Source: Marchantia polymorpha subsp. ruderalis
Lineage: Eukaryota; Streptophyta; Marchantiopsida; Marchantiales; Marchantiaceae
NCBI GenBank assembly: GCA_037833965.1
Contig: AP031353.1
Location: 16,742,501-16,806,500, forward strand
Direction: 5' to 3'
DNA length: 64,000 nucleotides
In this document: positions 12,401 through 27,400 of the stretch, in pieces
How the letters are laid out: the number at the start of each line of letters is the position of its first letter
Position numbering within the stretch: the first letter of the stretch is position 1
Made by a program: the position numbers and the translations under genes
Notes under the pieces: model-generated
Seen by the model: only the letters and a program-made list of their open reading frames with translations
What the model was told of the DNA's origin: nothing
The model's database searches: none

Positions 12401-15400
12401 AGTTGATCACGTGTTCATTTGTATGCTTATTCACTGGCCATTGATTTCTAATCTCCAACTCGTAACAGGTGCAAGTGTTCCAACAAAGAGGAACAGATCT
12501 ATGGGCAGGAATGAGTTTGTTCGGAATGGAGAAACTTTCCAATAAGGAAAATTTGCAAACTCTGAAAGAACTTGAGCTTCTTCAGAATATGTGGGGACTC
12601 AAAAAAGAATGGCAGGAATCTTTTGATGGCTGGAAAGATGGGTTATTTAGTGAGCTCGATGTACCTCTTATGGAGAGTTCGGCACAAGTTATCAGTAAGC
12701 GAGTATTCAAGATAGGTCGTGAGACCAAAACGTAAGGTTCAAGCGATGATGCTTCATGTCTTCATTGTTTCGTTCTCGTGTCAGTACTAATTATTCTCAA
12801 GTGCTTCTTCTACTTGCCTTTTAAATACTTCTGACGTCGCTCGCTTTAGACAAATAAATATATCTCAATGTTTTGGTTCTCTCAGGGCTTTGTACTTCAG
12901 TATGGGCGAAAGATCCTAGTGTACATATATCAAGACTTACATAGCTCAAGAGCATTTTGACTCTGTTATGCAGATGGGGAGTCTGGACTGCCCTCAAGGA
13001 AACAATTGATGCATTCAAGACAACTTTGCCACTAACGGTGGATCTGCGGAATCGTGCAATGCGAAAACGGCATTGGGATCAACTCGTAGAGCATGTGGGA
13101 CAAAAGTTTGATCCAACCTCCAAGGAGTTTACCCTGGCCACGGTGAATAAACTCCGAAGCTTCCAAGCTAATTTTTTGATCTGTTCTGTCAAGTTCTATC
13201 ATGCAATTAGCAAAGGCGTTCTTCCTCCGTGCCACTTGAGACTTTACAGTTTGAAGTCATGACATGTATTTCTAGGTTGCAGAGCTTCGTCTTGATCTGC
13301 ACGCGGAGTTTATTTGTGAGCTAAGTGTTGCAGCTAGTAAAGAGCTGGCAATAGAGGAAGCCATTGGGAAAATTGCTGAAGTTTGGGCTACGTTTGAGCT
13401 GGATATGGTCGAAGAGAAAGGGGTATGACGTTTTTCCGACATTTCTTTGTTCTCTTGGTTCTCTATCAGGAGGAAGTGCTGTATTACGAATTTTGATATA
13501 TGAATATGGGATGATCTTGACCCGTAGAAGATTCATACAACTCATTCTCAAATGTGTTAACCAATTTGGTCATGGGGCCACAGCCTTTTCGTATTCCATT
13601 TGCAGCATTGTGTTAGATGGATCGAGTGTCTCCCCTGATGCTCCCACTGACTCTCTTTCTATAGCCTTACCTTTCTAGACCCCCACTCACCCTCAGGTAG
13701 GGTCTGAAGAGTCGCAAGACTTGGGCTTGATTTCAGTAAACGGAGTGATTTAAAGATAGTTTTGGCCTCTCTTGGAGTTGCCATAGGTTGCTCACACCTA
13801 ACCGGACCCTCAGGTAGATTCTGAGCAATGCTCCTAAGGGGCTGCTTACACATGATCCAGGGACAACAAGAAGCAACATTATAGGGGGGCCAAGTACCTT
13901 TGTACTCCTAGAATAGTTACTTTTCTTGATAGAGCAACATTTGAAAGAAATTAAGAGCGTGTTTCAATTAGAGTATATTCATTTTTTGAGCCTCGAAACT
14001 CATTACCGAAACCCTAAAACGGATTGGCTGGTGACTTCTCAGTCCTGTAGTAACCATGAAGGAAATATTTAGTAAAATCCATTAACTGAATCCATTACTC
14101 ACATTTTACTGTAACTCAGTTACAGTATTGCCTGATTCTGATGAATTCACAAGGACAACTTCCGTTCTGGAGGCCTATAACATCTATTATTCTTGCAGGT
14201 GTGGAGGTTGAGGGGAACGGAAGAACTATTTGCTCAACTGGAAGAGAATAGGTTAGCGTTGTCGTCCATGAAAGCAAACCGCTTTCATATACACTTCGCT
14301 GCAGACATCAACAAGTGGGAAAAGGATTTATCCTTGCTGTCAGAAACAGTTGAAATGATCGTTCAGGTACTCAGCTCGCTTGTACCTTATCATTGCGTAT
14401 CACTCTATCAACCAAATATCCCACTCGGTTTCATATATTTGACGAGAATAACAGCTTTATCTTCCTTTCATTGGATCATCACATAAGTCATTGGTTGTAA
14501 GGGTTTTGTTTAAGGTTTATAGCCTTAGTATCAGTTTGGACGAACACGCTAGCTAGCAGGGATGGTTATTCAGAAAATCGAATCGATTACAAACTTGTCT
14601 TATTCGACTCAACTATATTAGGTCTATCAGTCATTCGAACTTCTGCAATGACTATTTAGTAAGTGCAATTAGCCGATTCTGTATCAAAGAGAAAAATTGT
14701 TTATCATGTAGGTCCAACGATCATGGGCTTATCTGCAAAACATATTTATCGGATCCGAGGATATCCGGAAGCAGTTACCTGCAGAGTCTGCCAAATTTGA
14801 TGGCGTCAATGACTTATTTATAAGTACAATCAATACGATCGGGGCAAGTCATCTTCATATTCTCTTTCGTTGGTTTCTCTGGTTTCAGTATAATATTGTT
14901 CTTTTAGTGACATTGCAATTTTTGGACACTGTGATACTCTGAAGAAAACAAATTCAAAAGGGATCATGCAGAAAGTAAGTGGTAGAAATCCGCAAGATCA
15001 AAACCTAATAATCATTATTCTTCCTACAATTTCTTCCTGTTGACAGGCAGAAAAAGTTGCAACAAAGGCGATTTGTAAACCTGACTTGCTGAAAACTTTC
15101 ATGGATTTGGACAAAGGTCTGGAGATGATTAAAAAATCTCTAGATAATTACCTTGAAAATAAACGTCAACAATTTCCGCGCTTTTACTTTCTTTCAAATG
15201 AGAACCTTCTCGACATTCTCGGTCAAGCGAAGGACCCTCGCAATGTGCAGGTAACACTCAGATGCATGAACGTCTTTAGAAGTCAAGGTTTTTGACAAGA
15301 TCGGTCTACTCAAGATATAGATTTTTTAGATCCAGTGTCCAAGACCCATTCACACGAGAAAATGATCTTGTCCACACTTTTCCTCTTAAGAATGGATTCA

Positions 15401-18400
15401 AATGATTCTACTCAATATGCAAGGGTGATATCTGGAAGGCGTGGCAAGCTTTAACGGCGGTGCACATGCTATAGAATGCATGTGTACTTGTATATTGATT
15501 TGATTGTTGTCGAAGCTCATACAGAAAACGAAATATCCACGACAAGTGTCATAGACTGAGTAGGTGTGACTTAGGCAGGTTCTACCTTTAGGTGGGTTCA
15601 CTTCATGTGTGTTCAGGTCACAATTTTGAGCTTAAAACCACATAAGATCACTTATGGCTGGGTCACAGATCAATAAAGAGGTCTGTGGTGACTTCCAGTC
15701 CGGAACAAACAAAGTACTACGGTATGTCAGTTTCTTGGCAGTCCCGGACTCATGACTAATGCGTATGTTGGTGCCCAGCCGCACTTGAAAAAGTGCTACG
15801 AAGGGATCAAGAAACTAGAAATGCATGAACCTGGGAAAGATGGCCGGCGACATTATGAAGCTTCTGGAATATACTCTCCGGATGGAGAGTACCTTCCGTA
15901 TTCAACACCTGTAGTTCTGGACACTCGACCGGAGGATTGGCTTATTCTGGTGAGTATTGTTGCCCAGATGTGGAAACAAGATGTAGTTGTGATTCATATG
16001 GATTTCTTGTGTTTCCCCTTCTGCTTGAGAGGGGGAAGAAAAGTAAAGAGTTCTGAGCTGTGTTACAACCTTGAGTCGGCAGAGGCGAATCTTTTCTGCT
16101 CATTCCTCACTCAAAGATGCTTCTCACAATAAAAGTCCTTTGAGACCACTTCAATCTTTGACTTCAATAACATCTGGTATAGGTTGAGTTGGCGATGCAA
16201 GCGGCGGTGAAAGTACATCTCTTTCAGACTCTGGAGGAAACCAAAACGCCGAAGAAGGAGAAGTGGGTGAAAGAGAATCCTGGACAGTGTTTAATCAGGT
16301 TGGCAAGGGTGACATGTGCAACGAAAAAAGTACTTCGAATTTTGTCTGTTACTTCGTTGATTATAATCGTTGAGATTCAGTGAGATCAAGTGATGATGGA
16401 TGTTTTGATTCAGTGACTTGTCCCTTCAGTGCTGGGCAAATAAAGTGGACCACAGATTCCGAGAGAGCTCTCACGCAAATGGCAGCTGGAAGCAAGGGAG
16501 CTCTACGAAAGCTTTACAAGAAATGGATCAGTTATCTGAATAAATTGACCGCCATGACTCGTATGAAACTAACTAAGATTGATCGGAATAAAGTGGTGAG
16601 ACTTCATCCAGTGTGTCCATTTACTTTTGTGGAAGATAGTGATGGGGAGGAAACTCTACTACAAGACCTGATGCAAGCTATAAGTGAGTTCGTATAATTA
16701 TAATAATAACATTCAGGCGTTTGACGAAGAATCTCATGCGATTAAGTACTTTCTTTTTTGTTACTTATCCAGATACCCCTGAAAGAATTTTCAATATAAG
16801 ATAATTCCCTGATACGTGCAGACAGCTTTGATAACAATTGAAGTACATTCACGAGATGTGATCGAGAAGCTAGTTAAGGTGGGATGTGCTTCTCCTGAAG
16901 AATTCGAATGGTCATCTCAGTTGAGGTTTTATTGGGAGAACAATGACGTGGCGATTAAGCAAGTGAGTTTTTCTTCATCTTTTCCTACTTTACACTTTGT
17001 TTTAACTTGGTAGCGTGATGTGATTTCCTTAGTAAGACGCTTGCCTTAGATATTACCTTAATACCGGGTGATGTCAGTAAGTTTTAATGTAAGAGTGTTT
17101 AGGCAGTATACGGATATGTCTTTCACAATTTGACCTTGTCAAATTGTGAGAGACTTTGTCTTCTTTTCAGAGATTTCACAGTTTAAGCCAAGCAAGCGTA
17201 CATTTTGTTAGTGATTTAACTCTTAGCCAGGACAATGAATAGTGTCTTCTTCGTGCAAAAGTGGATTTTTTCAGAGGGTAAAACTTCCGTGCCATGTGCA
17301 GGTGTTGTCAAGATTTATCTATGGCTATGAATATCAAGGAAACAACGGCCGCCTTGTGGTGACTCCATTGACAGATCGGTGCTACATCACACTTGGAGCG
17401 GCTATGTTCACTCGCCGAGGAGGAAATCCTCTTGGTCCTGCCGGTACAGGGAAGACTGAAACTGTGAAAGATTTTGGCAAAGCACTCGCCAGGTGATGAT
17501 CTATACCGTCAGTTTTATTGGAGAGCTAAACAGCTAAGTGATCATGTGAAAATGTTATGAATAGTTTATGTCTTTATTCGTAGAAAAAAGTGTGACTCTT
17601 ACTGTCAAAGACATGGTGGACATTTTGCAGGTACGTTATTGTGTTTAATTGTTCGGATGGAGTGGACTACAAAATGACAGGAAAAATCTTCTCTGGAGTT
17701 GCTCAAACTGGAGCATGGGTGTGTCTCGATGAGTTTAATCGGATAGAGGTGGAGGTGTTGTCTGTGGTAGCTACTCAAATTGCCTCAGTGATGAGTGCCA
17801 TTAAGCTGGGTCTTGATCGATTCGTCTTCGAAGGGGTTGAGATGCGTCTCATTCGAAGCTGCGGAATCTTTGTCACTATGAATCCTGGATATGCAGGTCG
17901 TAGTGAGCTACCAGAAAACTTGAAGGCGATGTTGAGGCCAGTTTCCATGATGCTTCCTGATTTTACACTTATTGCAGAGAATATGCTCTTTAGCGAAGGT
18001 TTTCAAACCGCAAAGGTTCGGCAACAACGCTGTAACCTTATGTTTGTAATGTGAAGACATGGTTTAGCGAAAGAATTGGTTGGTTAAAAGTCCAATTTTT
18101 TGGTTTATTTTTAGCTTGACAAATTCTCTAGTTTAGTACATGCTGCTTCCTTCCACCTGTGACAGACAACCATAATCTCCATGTGAATTATTTTTCTTGG
18201 TATCCAGTGCAACTCATGGGAAGGGATTGATTCAGGTTCTTGCGAAGAAGGTGATAGCTGTCATGGAGCTTTCTCAGAGGCAGCTCTCAAAGCAGGATCA
18301 TTATGACTACGGGCTTCGATCCTTTGTTATACCCATTGCTCGAGCAGCTGGATCGACGAAAAGGGTGGACCCTGACTTACCGGAGGATGTTATATTGCAA

Positions 18401-21400
18401 CGGGCTATGAGAGATCTTATCAAGCCAAAACTTATATATGCAGATCTTCCCCTCTTCAATGCGTTGTTGTCAGATCTATTTCCCGGTTTGGAGCTGGCAC
18501 CGAAGGAAAGTGAGTTTTTGAGAAAAGCCATCGAAGAAGATCTTGTGTCTCGGGGACTACAAGTGGTACCTCCTTTTGTCCAGAAAGTCATTCAGGTAAG
18601 TCTGTTATTTAGTTTTCGCGTTATGCTTAAACACACCGTATTACTACTCTTACGACACACGTGCCAGAATAGTAATTAGTAATGATTCGTTTTTTCTGCT
18701 ACCTCTCCTGTCTGATTCCAATCTTCCATGATGACAAGCAGTCTAGTTCAAGGTCGCACTTGGGTCCCCCTTCTCAGTTTACACCTCTGCTAAATTGCCA
18801 AGTAGAGACCTCCCTCACAAGCACTTTTACTATTTTTCATTAATAAAGGCACAAGCTTGACGCTGGATAGAGTATACTCTGAACTCAAATGAAGATCACA
18901 GATGCTCAAGAATGGTCTAGACTCGAAAGTACACCAGTGTCAAAAACATTGCTAGGAGCTGTTTGTGCATAAGTGCAAACACAGTTCTTTACTTGAAGAA
19001 AGCATACAACGCTACAATTACAGCCACCCATGCTCTATTTAGTTCACCATGGATTCGCTGAAACATAACAGATCCTCTTGGAACAAGCAGACCCATGTGT
19101 TTACGTACTGACGATCTAGCTTTTGGCACCTCTAATCAATTTTCCAGTAACACTACGACAATTTGATGATGTCCTTTATTGCGTTTACAGCTGTATGATT
19201 GCATGCTAGCGAGGCATGGAAACATGCTGGTGGGGAGGACAGGATCCGGGAAAACCGTAGCTTGGAGAAGCCTGCAAAATGCTCAGGGACGTCTGAAAGA
19301 CGCAGGTCATGTGGGCGATTTCTGGGAGCATACGTCAGTGTTTATAATGAATTCACTTGCTCTGTCAAATGATGAGATTTATGGTTACACAAGCAAGCTG
19401 ACCGGAGAATGGATTGACGGGATACTTGCATCCATAATGAGAAGAGTCTGCCCTGATGAAGCGTTGGACTGTAAGTGGATCATGTTTGATGGACCAGTGG
19501 ACACATTGTGGATAGAGTCCATGAATACGCTGCTTGATGACAACAAGATCCTCACGCTCCTGAATGGAGAGAGAATCAATATGCCAATGCAGGTACATCA
19601 GCTAGTTATGACCTGGATAAGTTGTTGCCTTATGCTCAAAGTATGGAATCCCTTCAAATGCAGATTCTGTATTTGAAGGGGCTGATGTTGATAATGTAAA
19701 CCAAAATTCGTAAAACAAGAGTCCACCTCTTAATTTTAATTCGTTTAGAATGGAAGAAACATGGTTTTGAAATGTATAAGACTTCTTCGTACGTGTTCCA
19801 AATCATCTTTCAATCATCTCAAATTTTTCTCTAGTACTTACTTGGCAAGACCTTTCTATCAATACCCAGAATGATAAACTTCCCCTCAAGAAATTCTTTT
19901 GCGCATTGGAAATTCATTCTCTATTCTTCCATCTGAGTTCTAGTCTGCTTATGTGGGTGGCCTGGTTACTAGGTCCCCTTACAGTGACAATTTCCTTCAA
20001 TTCTTAAGTGGTCAGCATATGTCTTTAAATCCTTATAAGATAAAAATGGTAAGCATATGTCCAATCTTGGGGCTGTAATCAAGGTGTACTCCAATTTCTT
20101 TCACATGAGAACTTGCATGCGACTTACTGAGATTCCTCGTCCTGAATGTACAAGGTTTCATTGCTTTTTGAAGTGGAAGACCTGTCACAAGCTTCTCCTG
20201 CAACAGTCAGTCGTGCTGGTATGATATACCTGAATGTTGAGGATCTGGGTTGGTGGCCATATGCTGAGAGTTGGTTACAACGTAAAGTGGCAGCCAAAGT
20301 AGACCCGGTGAGTTGCTATCCAGATTTACACTTTAGTTTACATATGACCAGAATGTGTCAGAAGATTTAATTTGATCATCACCTTGATCTGAACCTAAAC
20401 GGCAAATGGTTGTTTCTGACAACTTTCCATAGACTGCTCAACAATATCATGCGGGGTCGTTTGGTGTAGGTTTTGGTAGCAACTTATCGCAGACTGTTTG
20501 AAAGATACGTGGATGCAGCCACAAAGTGTCGATTGACAAAGTGCAAAGAAACCGTTCCTATAGATGTACTCAACAGTGTGGTTACATTATGTGTGCTCAT
20601 TGATGCCTTGATTATTCCCGAAAATGGAGTCAGTTCGGCAGATGGAGAACAATATGTTGTGTTTGTAGAGACTTGGTTTTTGTTCTGCCTGACTTGGTCC
20701 ATTGGAGCTAGTGTTGATGAGGAAGGTCGCTCAAACTTCGACATGTTTATGAGAGACTTCGACCCAAGGTTTGTGGTGTTACCGCTTGCTTCTTGTATAT
20801 TTGTATCTTCTTGCATCTATAAAAATACACAATCAAAAATAATATTATGAACTAAATTGTGCATCCTAAAGAATCATGAAATTACGTTTCTCGTTTACAT
20901 GTAATACACATTTCTTTTCTTAAAGATTTCTGTAACTCAGCAACCAGTTTTTGCTCGCAGATTTCCAGCCACCGGTACCGTTTTTGATTATTGGGTGGAT
21001 CCCAAAAAAAAGGTTCTGACTCTTTGGGAAGAAAAGCTTAATCCTAACTGGAAGATCACTCCAGGAACTCCCTTCTTCAGAATTCAAGTTCCTACAGTAG
21101 ATACAGTTAAGACATCTACCTCCTTATGCTACATCAAACTTAGTCCTTACGACTTAGAAAGTCAAGTCTATTTGTCAGAATGAAGAACCTTTGTCTTGGC
21201 ACCACTATATTCTTCAATAGAAGGAAATAAATTGTTGTGAATGAGCTATATTTTATGAATTATTAGCCCGGAAAATGCGCTTGTTGTATGTAACTACATT
21301 TAGATTTGTTGAAAGTTTAGTGGACTGATGTAAGTATGTCTACGCATCTGTGCAGGTGAGGGTTAATTTTCTTGTAAAAACGTTAGTTACAGCAAGTAGA

Positions 21401-24400
21401 CATACATTGGTCGTTGGAAGGGTAGGAGTTGGGAAAACTCTTATCATAGGCACTGTTCTAGTGACTTTGCCCGAAGGATTAGCTTCAATGGTTATGAATT
21501 TCTCCGCGCAGACGTCATCAAACAGTCTTCAGGTGTGGTTCGTCATGATCCAGCTCTTCTTATATTCTCTGTGAGTCAGTTTTACTTTTGGACCACGGAA
21601 TCGAACGCTCCTAGATAGATATGCCAATTATGATGGATATATCCCAAGGCATTCGAATGCAATCACGTCCTTTCAATTTGAAGATTGTAGTCTGGTTCCT
21701 TGCCCCCATGATGTTTAGTGAAATGAGGCACGCTTCGATGTGCAACTGAGTAGTTCAAAACTAAACTAGTTAGAACAGATTTGTCCATTTCTTTATGTGA
21801 AGGATCAGAACATGCGGTGTCCATGGGTTATAAGATGCTGCTGACACCTCTCTCGCAAGCGCGAGAATAAGCCATTCATCATTGATCTAAAACTAGAAAA
21901 ATCTGAAGCTAATTAGTTAATCCACTTCATACTTGGACTACTGTAGTATATTCTTCAAGAATGTGGTTTGTTTAGCGCCAATAATGAGCATGTTAAGAAT
22001 TTGGCGTGATACATGGTACTTACTACGGGTGAAGAAAGAATATTTTTTTGTAGACATACGCATGTGACTAGAGAATCCTACCTTCTAACGCAGGAAACAA
22101 TCGAAGGAAGACTCGAGAAACGGACCAGGGGAGTGTTTGCACCACCTGGCGGCAAGAAACTGGTCTGTTTCCTTGATGATTTGAACATGCCGAAAAAAAG
22201 TGTGGTAAGTTGAAGGACTTAAATATTGTCTTATCTCTCGTCTTGTCAGCTAGGCTGAGAGGGGACGATTTAAATGATGCCAAATAACGTTCGTACATAG
22301 GAAATGAAGTTCACCTTGATCTTGATTTTGCTTCGGATGCAGCGTTTGATCTTATTTACAACCATTTCTGTTGGTGTGGCAGTTTGGATTCATGCCCGCG
22401 TTGGAGTTGCTCAAGCTTTGGATTGATAATGGATTCTGGTACGACCGCATGAAACAAGAAGTGAAACAAATCAAAAATTGTCAACTTCTTTGTGCAATGG
22501 CGCCTCCTGGAGGTGGCAGAAGCAAGATTTCTCTTCGAGTTCAAGCTTGCTTCTCTTTGGTAAACTCAAGACTCGCTCTCTAAAGATTGCCTCTTCATCG
22601 AGGACATAACCTAGTCATTCTTGTCTAGGCTTTCAGGCACTTAAATGTAAAATGTGGTATGGATTGTAGACATGAGAACTAGATGGATCGCTACCAGATG
22701 TGTCTACCTTACCACGGTAGGTCATGTGACATTTTTTGCATTTGACTCAATTTACTGCCACTCAAGCTAATCGTCATGTACACTCTGAGCTCTGCTTATG
22801 GGGTGAGATTGTTAAATGTGTTAGTAGTCTCCACGTTGAACTAAGATCCAACCCAATTTCAGCTAGATGATATCACCATCTACACATTTCAATCATCCTA
22901 AAGTTACTTGAGAAGATGATCACGGGCAATATTTGCTCTCTTACCTGATTAATTTACAGCAAGCTCAAAGAATAGTCTGGACAACATATTGATTTGATAT
23001 CTTCTACATATCTCGCCATCAGTGCTTGACCTTTCTATTGACTCCTCTCGATTAGCCAGAGCTTACTATCAACCCGCTTTACCCCCAGGTGGGCTATGAG
23101 AAGCAGGCGAAATAATACCTGATCAATATCTCAGAGTAACACCGTAGAGTAATTTAATTACAAAGATTAAAGTAAATCTGCGTAATCCAACACCTGTGAA
23201 CTCTTCAATTAGTCAGATGTGACGGTGGTAATAACATTTATTTATCTAAAATGGGGAAGCTCTAAACAGGGCTTGCTGTTGTAGAGACATCATCTAGGAT
23301 CTATATGGACCACAATCTGATTTTCTAAATCTTCAAAACACTGCGAATCTTAGAAGTTCATATTTACTTTCTATGTTACATTTCTCACATGGTTAGTACC
23401 TATGCAGTCCTGAAGGTTAAACTTGAAGGTGATCTGCAAACCTTGTTGTAGATCCAGATGTTAGCCTCAGGGTCTTAGCTCGCTTGTTGTCCTAAATATC
23501 TGTGTACATAAACTTTTAGCTTGGTCTCAAATGGCTTGTTTTATCTAGCCTAAATTTGGGCTTCACACATATCGTTACCATGCTTCTAACTCGTTGTGTT
23601 GAAGATGCCTTTCTATTTGCTTCAGAGATATTTTGAAACTCACACCTAACGCACGCCAAATTTCTTGAACAGCTCAATGTCACCACTCCGAATGATAAGC
23701 AGATGAGAAGAATTTTTGGAACCATTCTCCTAGCCAAACTAGCAGATTTTGAAGCTGAAGTAAAGCAGATGGGAGAAAACCTGATTATGGTCTGCATCAA
23801 CGTTTTTACCACTATCTTTTCTGAATTGTTGCCGACTCCAAGCAAAGGTCACTACATCTTTAACATGCGTGATCTGGCGAAGGTAAACCCTTTTACTTTC
23901 GATGAAAAGCAGTACGAGTGAATATCCTAGCATTTTGCATCGCCAGATTGAAATGATTTCAATGGAATGATTTTTCAGGTTGTATGCCTGCCCTGTACTT
24001 GCGGTAGGCTACAAGGAAACGAAAAATCTTGTGGAACTTCGTTATTACTCCTCTTACTGACCTGGAAGAATTTGCACATAGCAAAGAAGACCTTGAGGAT
24101 AACTCCAACTTGACTTTTCCGTTTATAAAATTTTCTTTCCAGCAAAGGCTTCATCGAATATTTCACCCAGATAGATCAACCTAAAGAAACATTTCACAGT
24201 AAGTGGAGACAATTTTTTTGATACTCGATCCAGTTGTCGTAATTGTGCCGCCTACGTGTCTTCAGGTTATTCAAGGACTTCTCAATGGCAACAAGGATGT
24301 TTATCACACCAAAGTCTCCATGCTTCAACTATTTTGTCACGAATGTCTACGTGTGTATGGTGATCGAATGTGGGATCCCGTGGATAGACAATGGCTTTGG

Positions 24401-27400
24401 GTAAGCGATGATAAATTGTGCCGTTTTTTAGAAAAAAAAATTAATCAGTCAACCTCACGAGATTTTGTCTGCCTAAGAGACGAAAGCTTTCTCTGCTGCT
24501 TAGGCTTTTTATTGAGACCTTCAATCATAACTCAGCTAGACGGACTTGAATGAAGATGGTAAAACATATTTTAAATCGTTAATGCGGAGTCTCTTATGTG
24601 ATTCTTTCCCTTTGAAGTGTTGGACTCCTGAAATCTTTGTTCTATCTTATGGTTCATGGCTTACGATCAGAAGTCTTGTATGTGGATTATTGATGGTCAC
24701 ATATTCGCACGATAAATACAGGATCTTTTGAACTCCAAGCTGAAGGACAACTTCAACACAGATTGGAAAACAGTCTTTGGCCAGGATAAATTCAGGCCAT
24801 TAATTACAAGATGTATGGAGCCAGGATTAGATGACGCCAAATATGAACAAGTTCCAGGCTTCAAAGAGCTGAAAGAAGTGCTTGAAGATTGTCTAAAAGA
24901 GTGCAAAAATCAGCCGGGCATATTTGGCATGGATCTAGTAAGCATTTTCTCGGTCAAGACAAACTCATTTCTCCACTTCATAACAAGTGAAGTTCACAGG
25001 GCTTTTACTTCAATTCGAAAACTTATCATGCTCACAGTTGTTAATTTTTATAGCTCTTTCATCCTAAACTTTGCTTCTCGATCACTTTTGATCACTGGGG
25101 ATGTGGCTTCCTTAATCGCGTTTGTGACAATGTCTTTCTTTCGTGTAACAACGAAGGTGCTTTTCAAAGACGCAATGGAGCACATTTGTCGCATTCATCG
25201 TGTTATAACTCAGCCGCGTGGCCACATGCTTCTTGTCGGTGTCGGAGGCAGCGGGCGTAAAAGCTTAACGAAATTGGCGTCATTTTTGGGTGATATGAAG
25301 GTTTGAAAACATTGTACCGAGTGTGTCTCTGTTTGCTCGCATTCTCTGTGAACTTTAGTATATTATTAAACTCTTTCTTTAAGTGTCAGCTAAGTTGCTA
25401 ATATACGGAAGTGATGCTCACGCTCAGAACGACATTCAGCCAGTATTATAAGTAAAACCTTGACAACTGATCGGTCAATGTGTATGCTTTAAATGGAGTC
25501 TTTTTTTGAGGCGTCTAGCCACATCTGCGACAGCTGGAACAAAAAACTGATAAATCCTCAAAATGCTTGAAGCTAGCGGAATCTCCCGCTATCAAAAGTA
25601 AAGGGAAAAAAAAATTTGAATGAGAAAGGTAATTGAAGCTATGAAACTCTTGGATGATCTTGCAGGTTTTCCAAATTCGGATCACCAATAACTACCTTTC
25701 ATCTCAGTTTCATGATGATCTCAAGTTACTGTTCCAACAAGCAGGACTGAGTGAATTCAAAGTTCCTACTGTGTTTTTGTTTGATGATACACAAATAGTT
25801 CAAGAAACGTTTCTTGAGGATATCAACAACATTTTGAGTTCTGGAGAGGTACTTCGATTTTTCTTACAAATGAAGAATTATGTTTTTATTGCGTAGCTTC
25901 AATTAATGATGAACCTTTTTCTATTTTTAATAGATATCAGCGCGTGACACTTCTAGACTAGAATGATGATATGGTTCATTTTCGTAAATGGATTGTTCAG
26001 TTCAGTTGACCTTGACTTTGGTGGATTGAAGGTTCCTAATCTTTTTAACAAGGACGATCTCACTATGATCTTCGACACGATTCGTCCTATTGCCAAAAAG
26101 GCGGGTGCCGGTGAGACTGATGACGATCTTTTCACTTACTTCATAGAGAAAGTAAGGGAAAGTCTTCATGTGGTCTTATGTCTCAGCCCCGTTTCGCAAC
26201 AATTTCAGAAGAGGCTTCAGATGTTTCCGGGACTCGTCAACTGTACGACTATTGATTGGTAATTCTCGTTACCAAGTGGTGCAAATAGTGCTAAATATTG
26301 TGCCCCATTTCAGCCAAATGATTGTCAGATATGTCACTGACATAGTGTTCCATACGAAGACTATAACTAAGGGAACAATGTCTCCCCTGCTCCATAAGGA
26401 ATTTATCTGCTGCACATGTCAATGTTGGAGTTCATATAATTTCCTTCTCCCAAGGGAGGCAGACTATGATTTCTTAGAAGGAGATTTCGCATCTGAAGAA
26501 TGAATAGATTCAAACAATATGAAGTAACAATATACGAAGGTTCCATCTTGCAGGTTCCTGGATTGGCCAGAAGATGCGCTATCTGAAGTGGCAGTGCGAT
26601 TGATGGCCGACGAGCAGAATCTAGGAACAGCGGAAGTCAAATCCGCTGTTTGTAATATATTTGTTACCATACACATGTCTGTCGTAAATATGTCAGCTAA
26701 GATGTTTTCTCAAGTGAAACGCAAGAACTACGTTACACCCACCAGCTACCTTGAATTCGCCAAAGGGTACGTTTTTCTGCCCAGTCTGTTAATCATTCTA
26801 AAACACGAACTAAGGACCCTGCAGACATTTTCCAGAAATCTGTCTAGTCCAGGATGTACACCACCGTATGCGAGATGCAAATTTCTTTTCTTCGCCAACC
26901 CGCTAAAGCATTTCTTATATCCTCGGCCAATACAACGCTTCATGACTCAACTAATTTCAAGGTCTGCATGGTTGTCGATTCCAGATATCGTAAGCTGCTT
27001 GCAGAGAAGAAACAGTATAACCGCAATGCTGCGGATAAACTCAAGGGGGGTCTGTCAACCCTGATGGAAACAAGAGAGCAAGTGGCAAAGATGCAGATTG
27101 TGTGCCAAGAGAAGCAAGTTGTTGTTGCTCAGGCGAAGAAGGAATGTGAAGAAGTGCTTGTGCAGATTGTTACGGAGAAAAGAATTGTCGACGATCAGGA
27201 GATAAAGGCAATTTTCTACCTTTTTTTTATGTTAGTGTTTCCTTTTCTTTTCCTATCATATCATGGAACCATGGAGAGACCCATCATTTGTCCGAGCAGA
27301 AAGGCCAGCAAATCCTCCAGAATCTGAATCCGTCCAACCTCAATCATGAACTGACAAGAATCATATATAAGAGGTTTGTGGACACAGTGGGGTGTATATT

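Noticed and set aside
14908..14973. Possible extra dynein exon between 14843 and 15047
   Set aside because: Splice-like signals are present (ttttag, gtaagt), but including it would add residues where human DNAH2 has none. The direct join gives a gapless fit.
25238..25264. AAA4 Walker A lysine replaced by arginine as a defect
   Set aside because: The GxGGSGR form is normal at AAA4 of axonemal dyneins, including human DNAH2.
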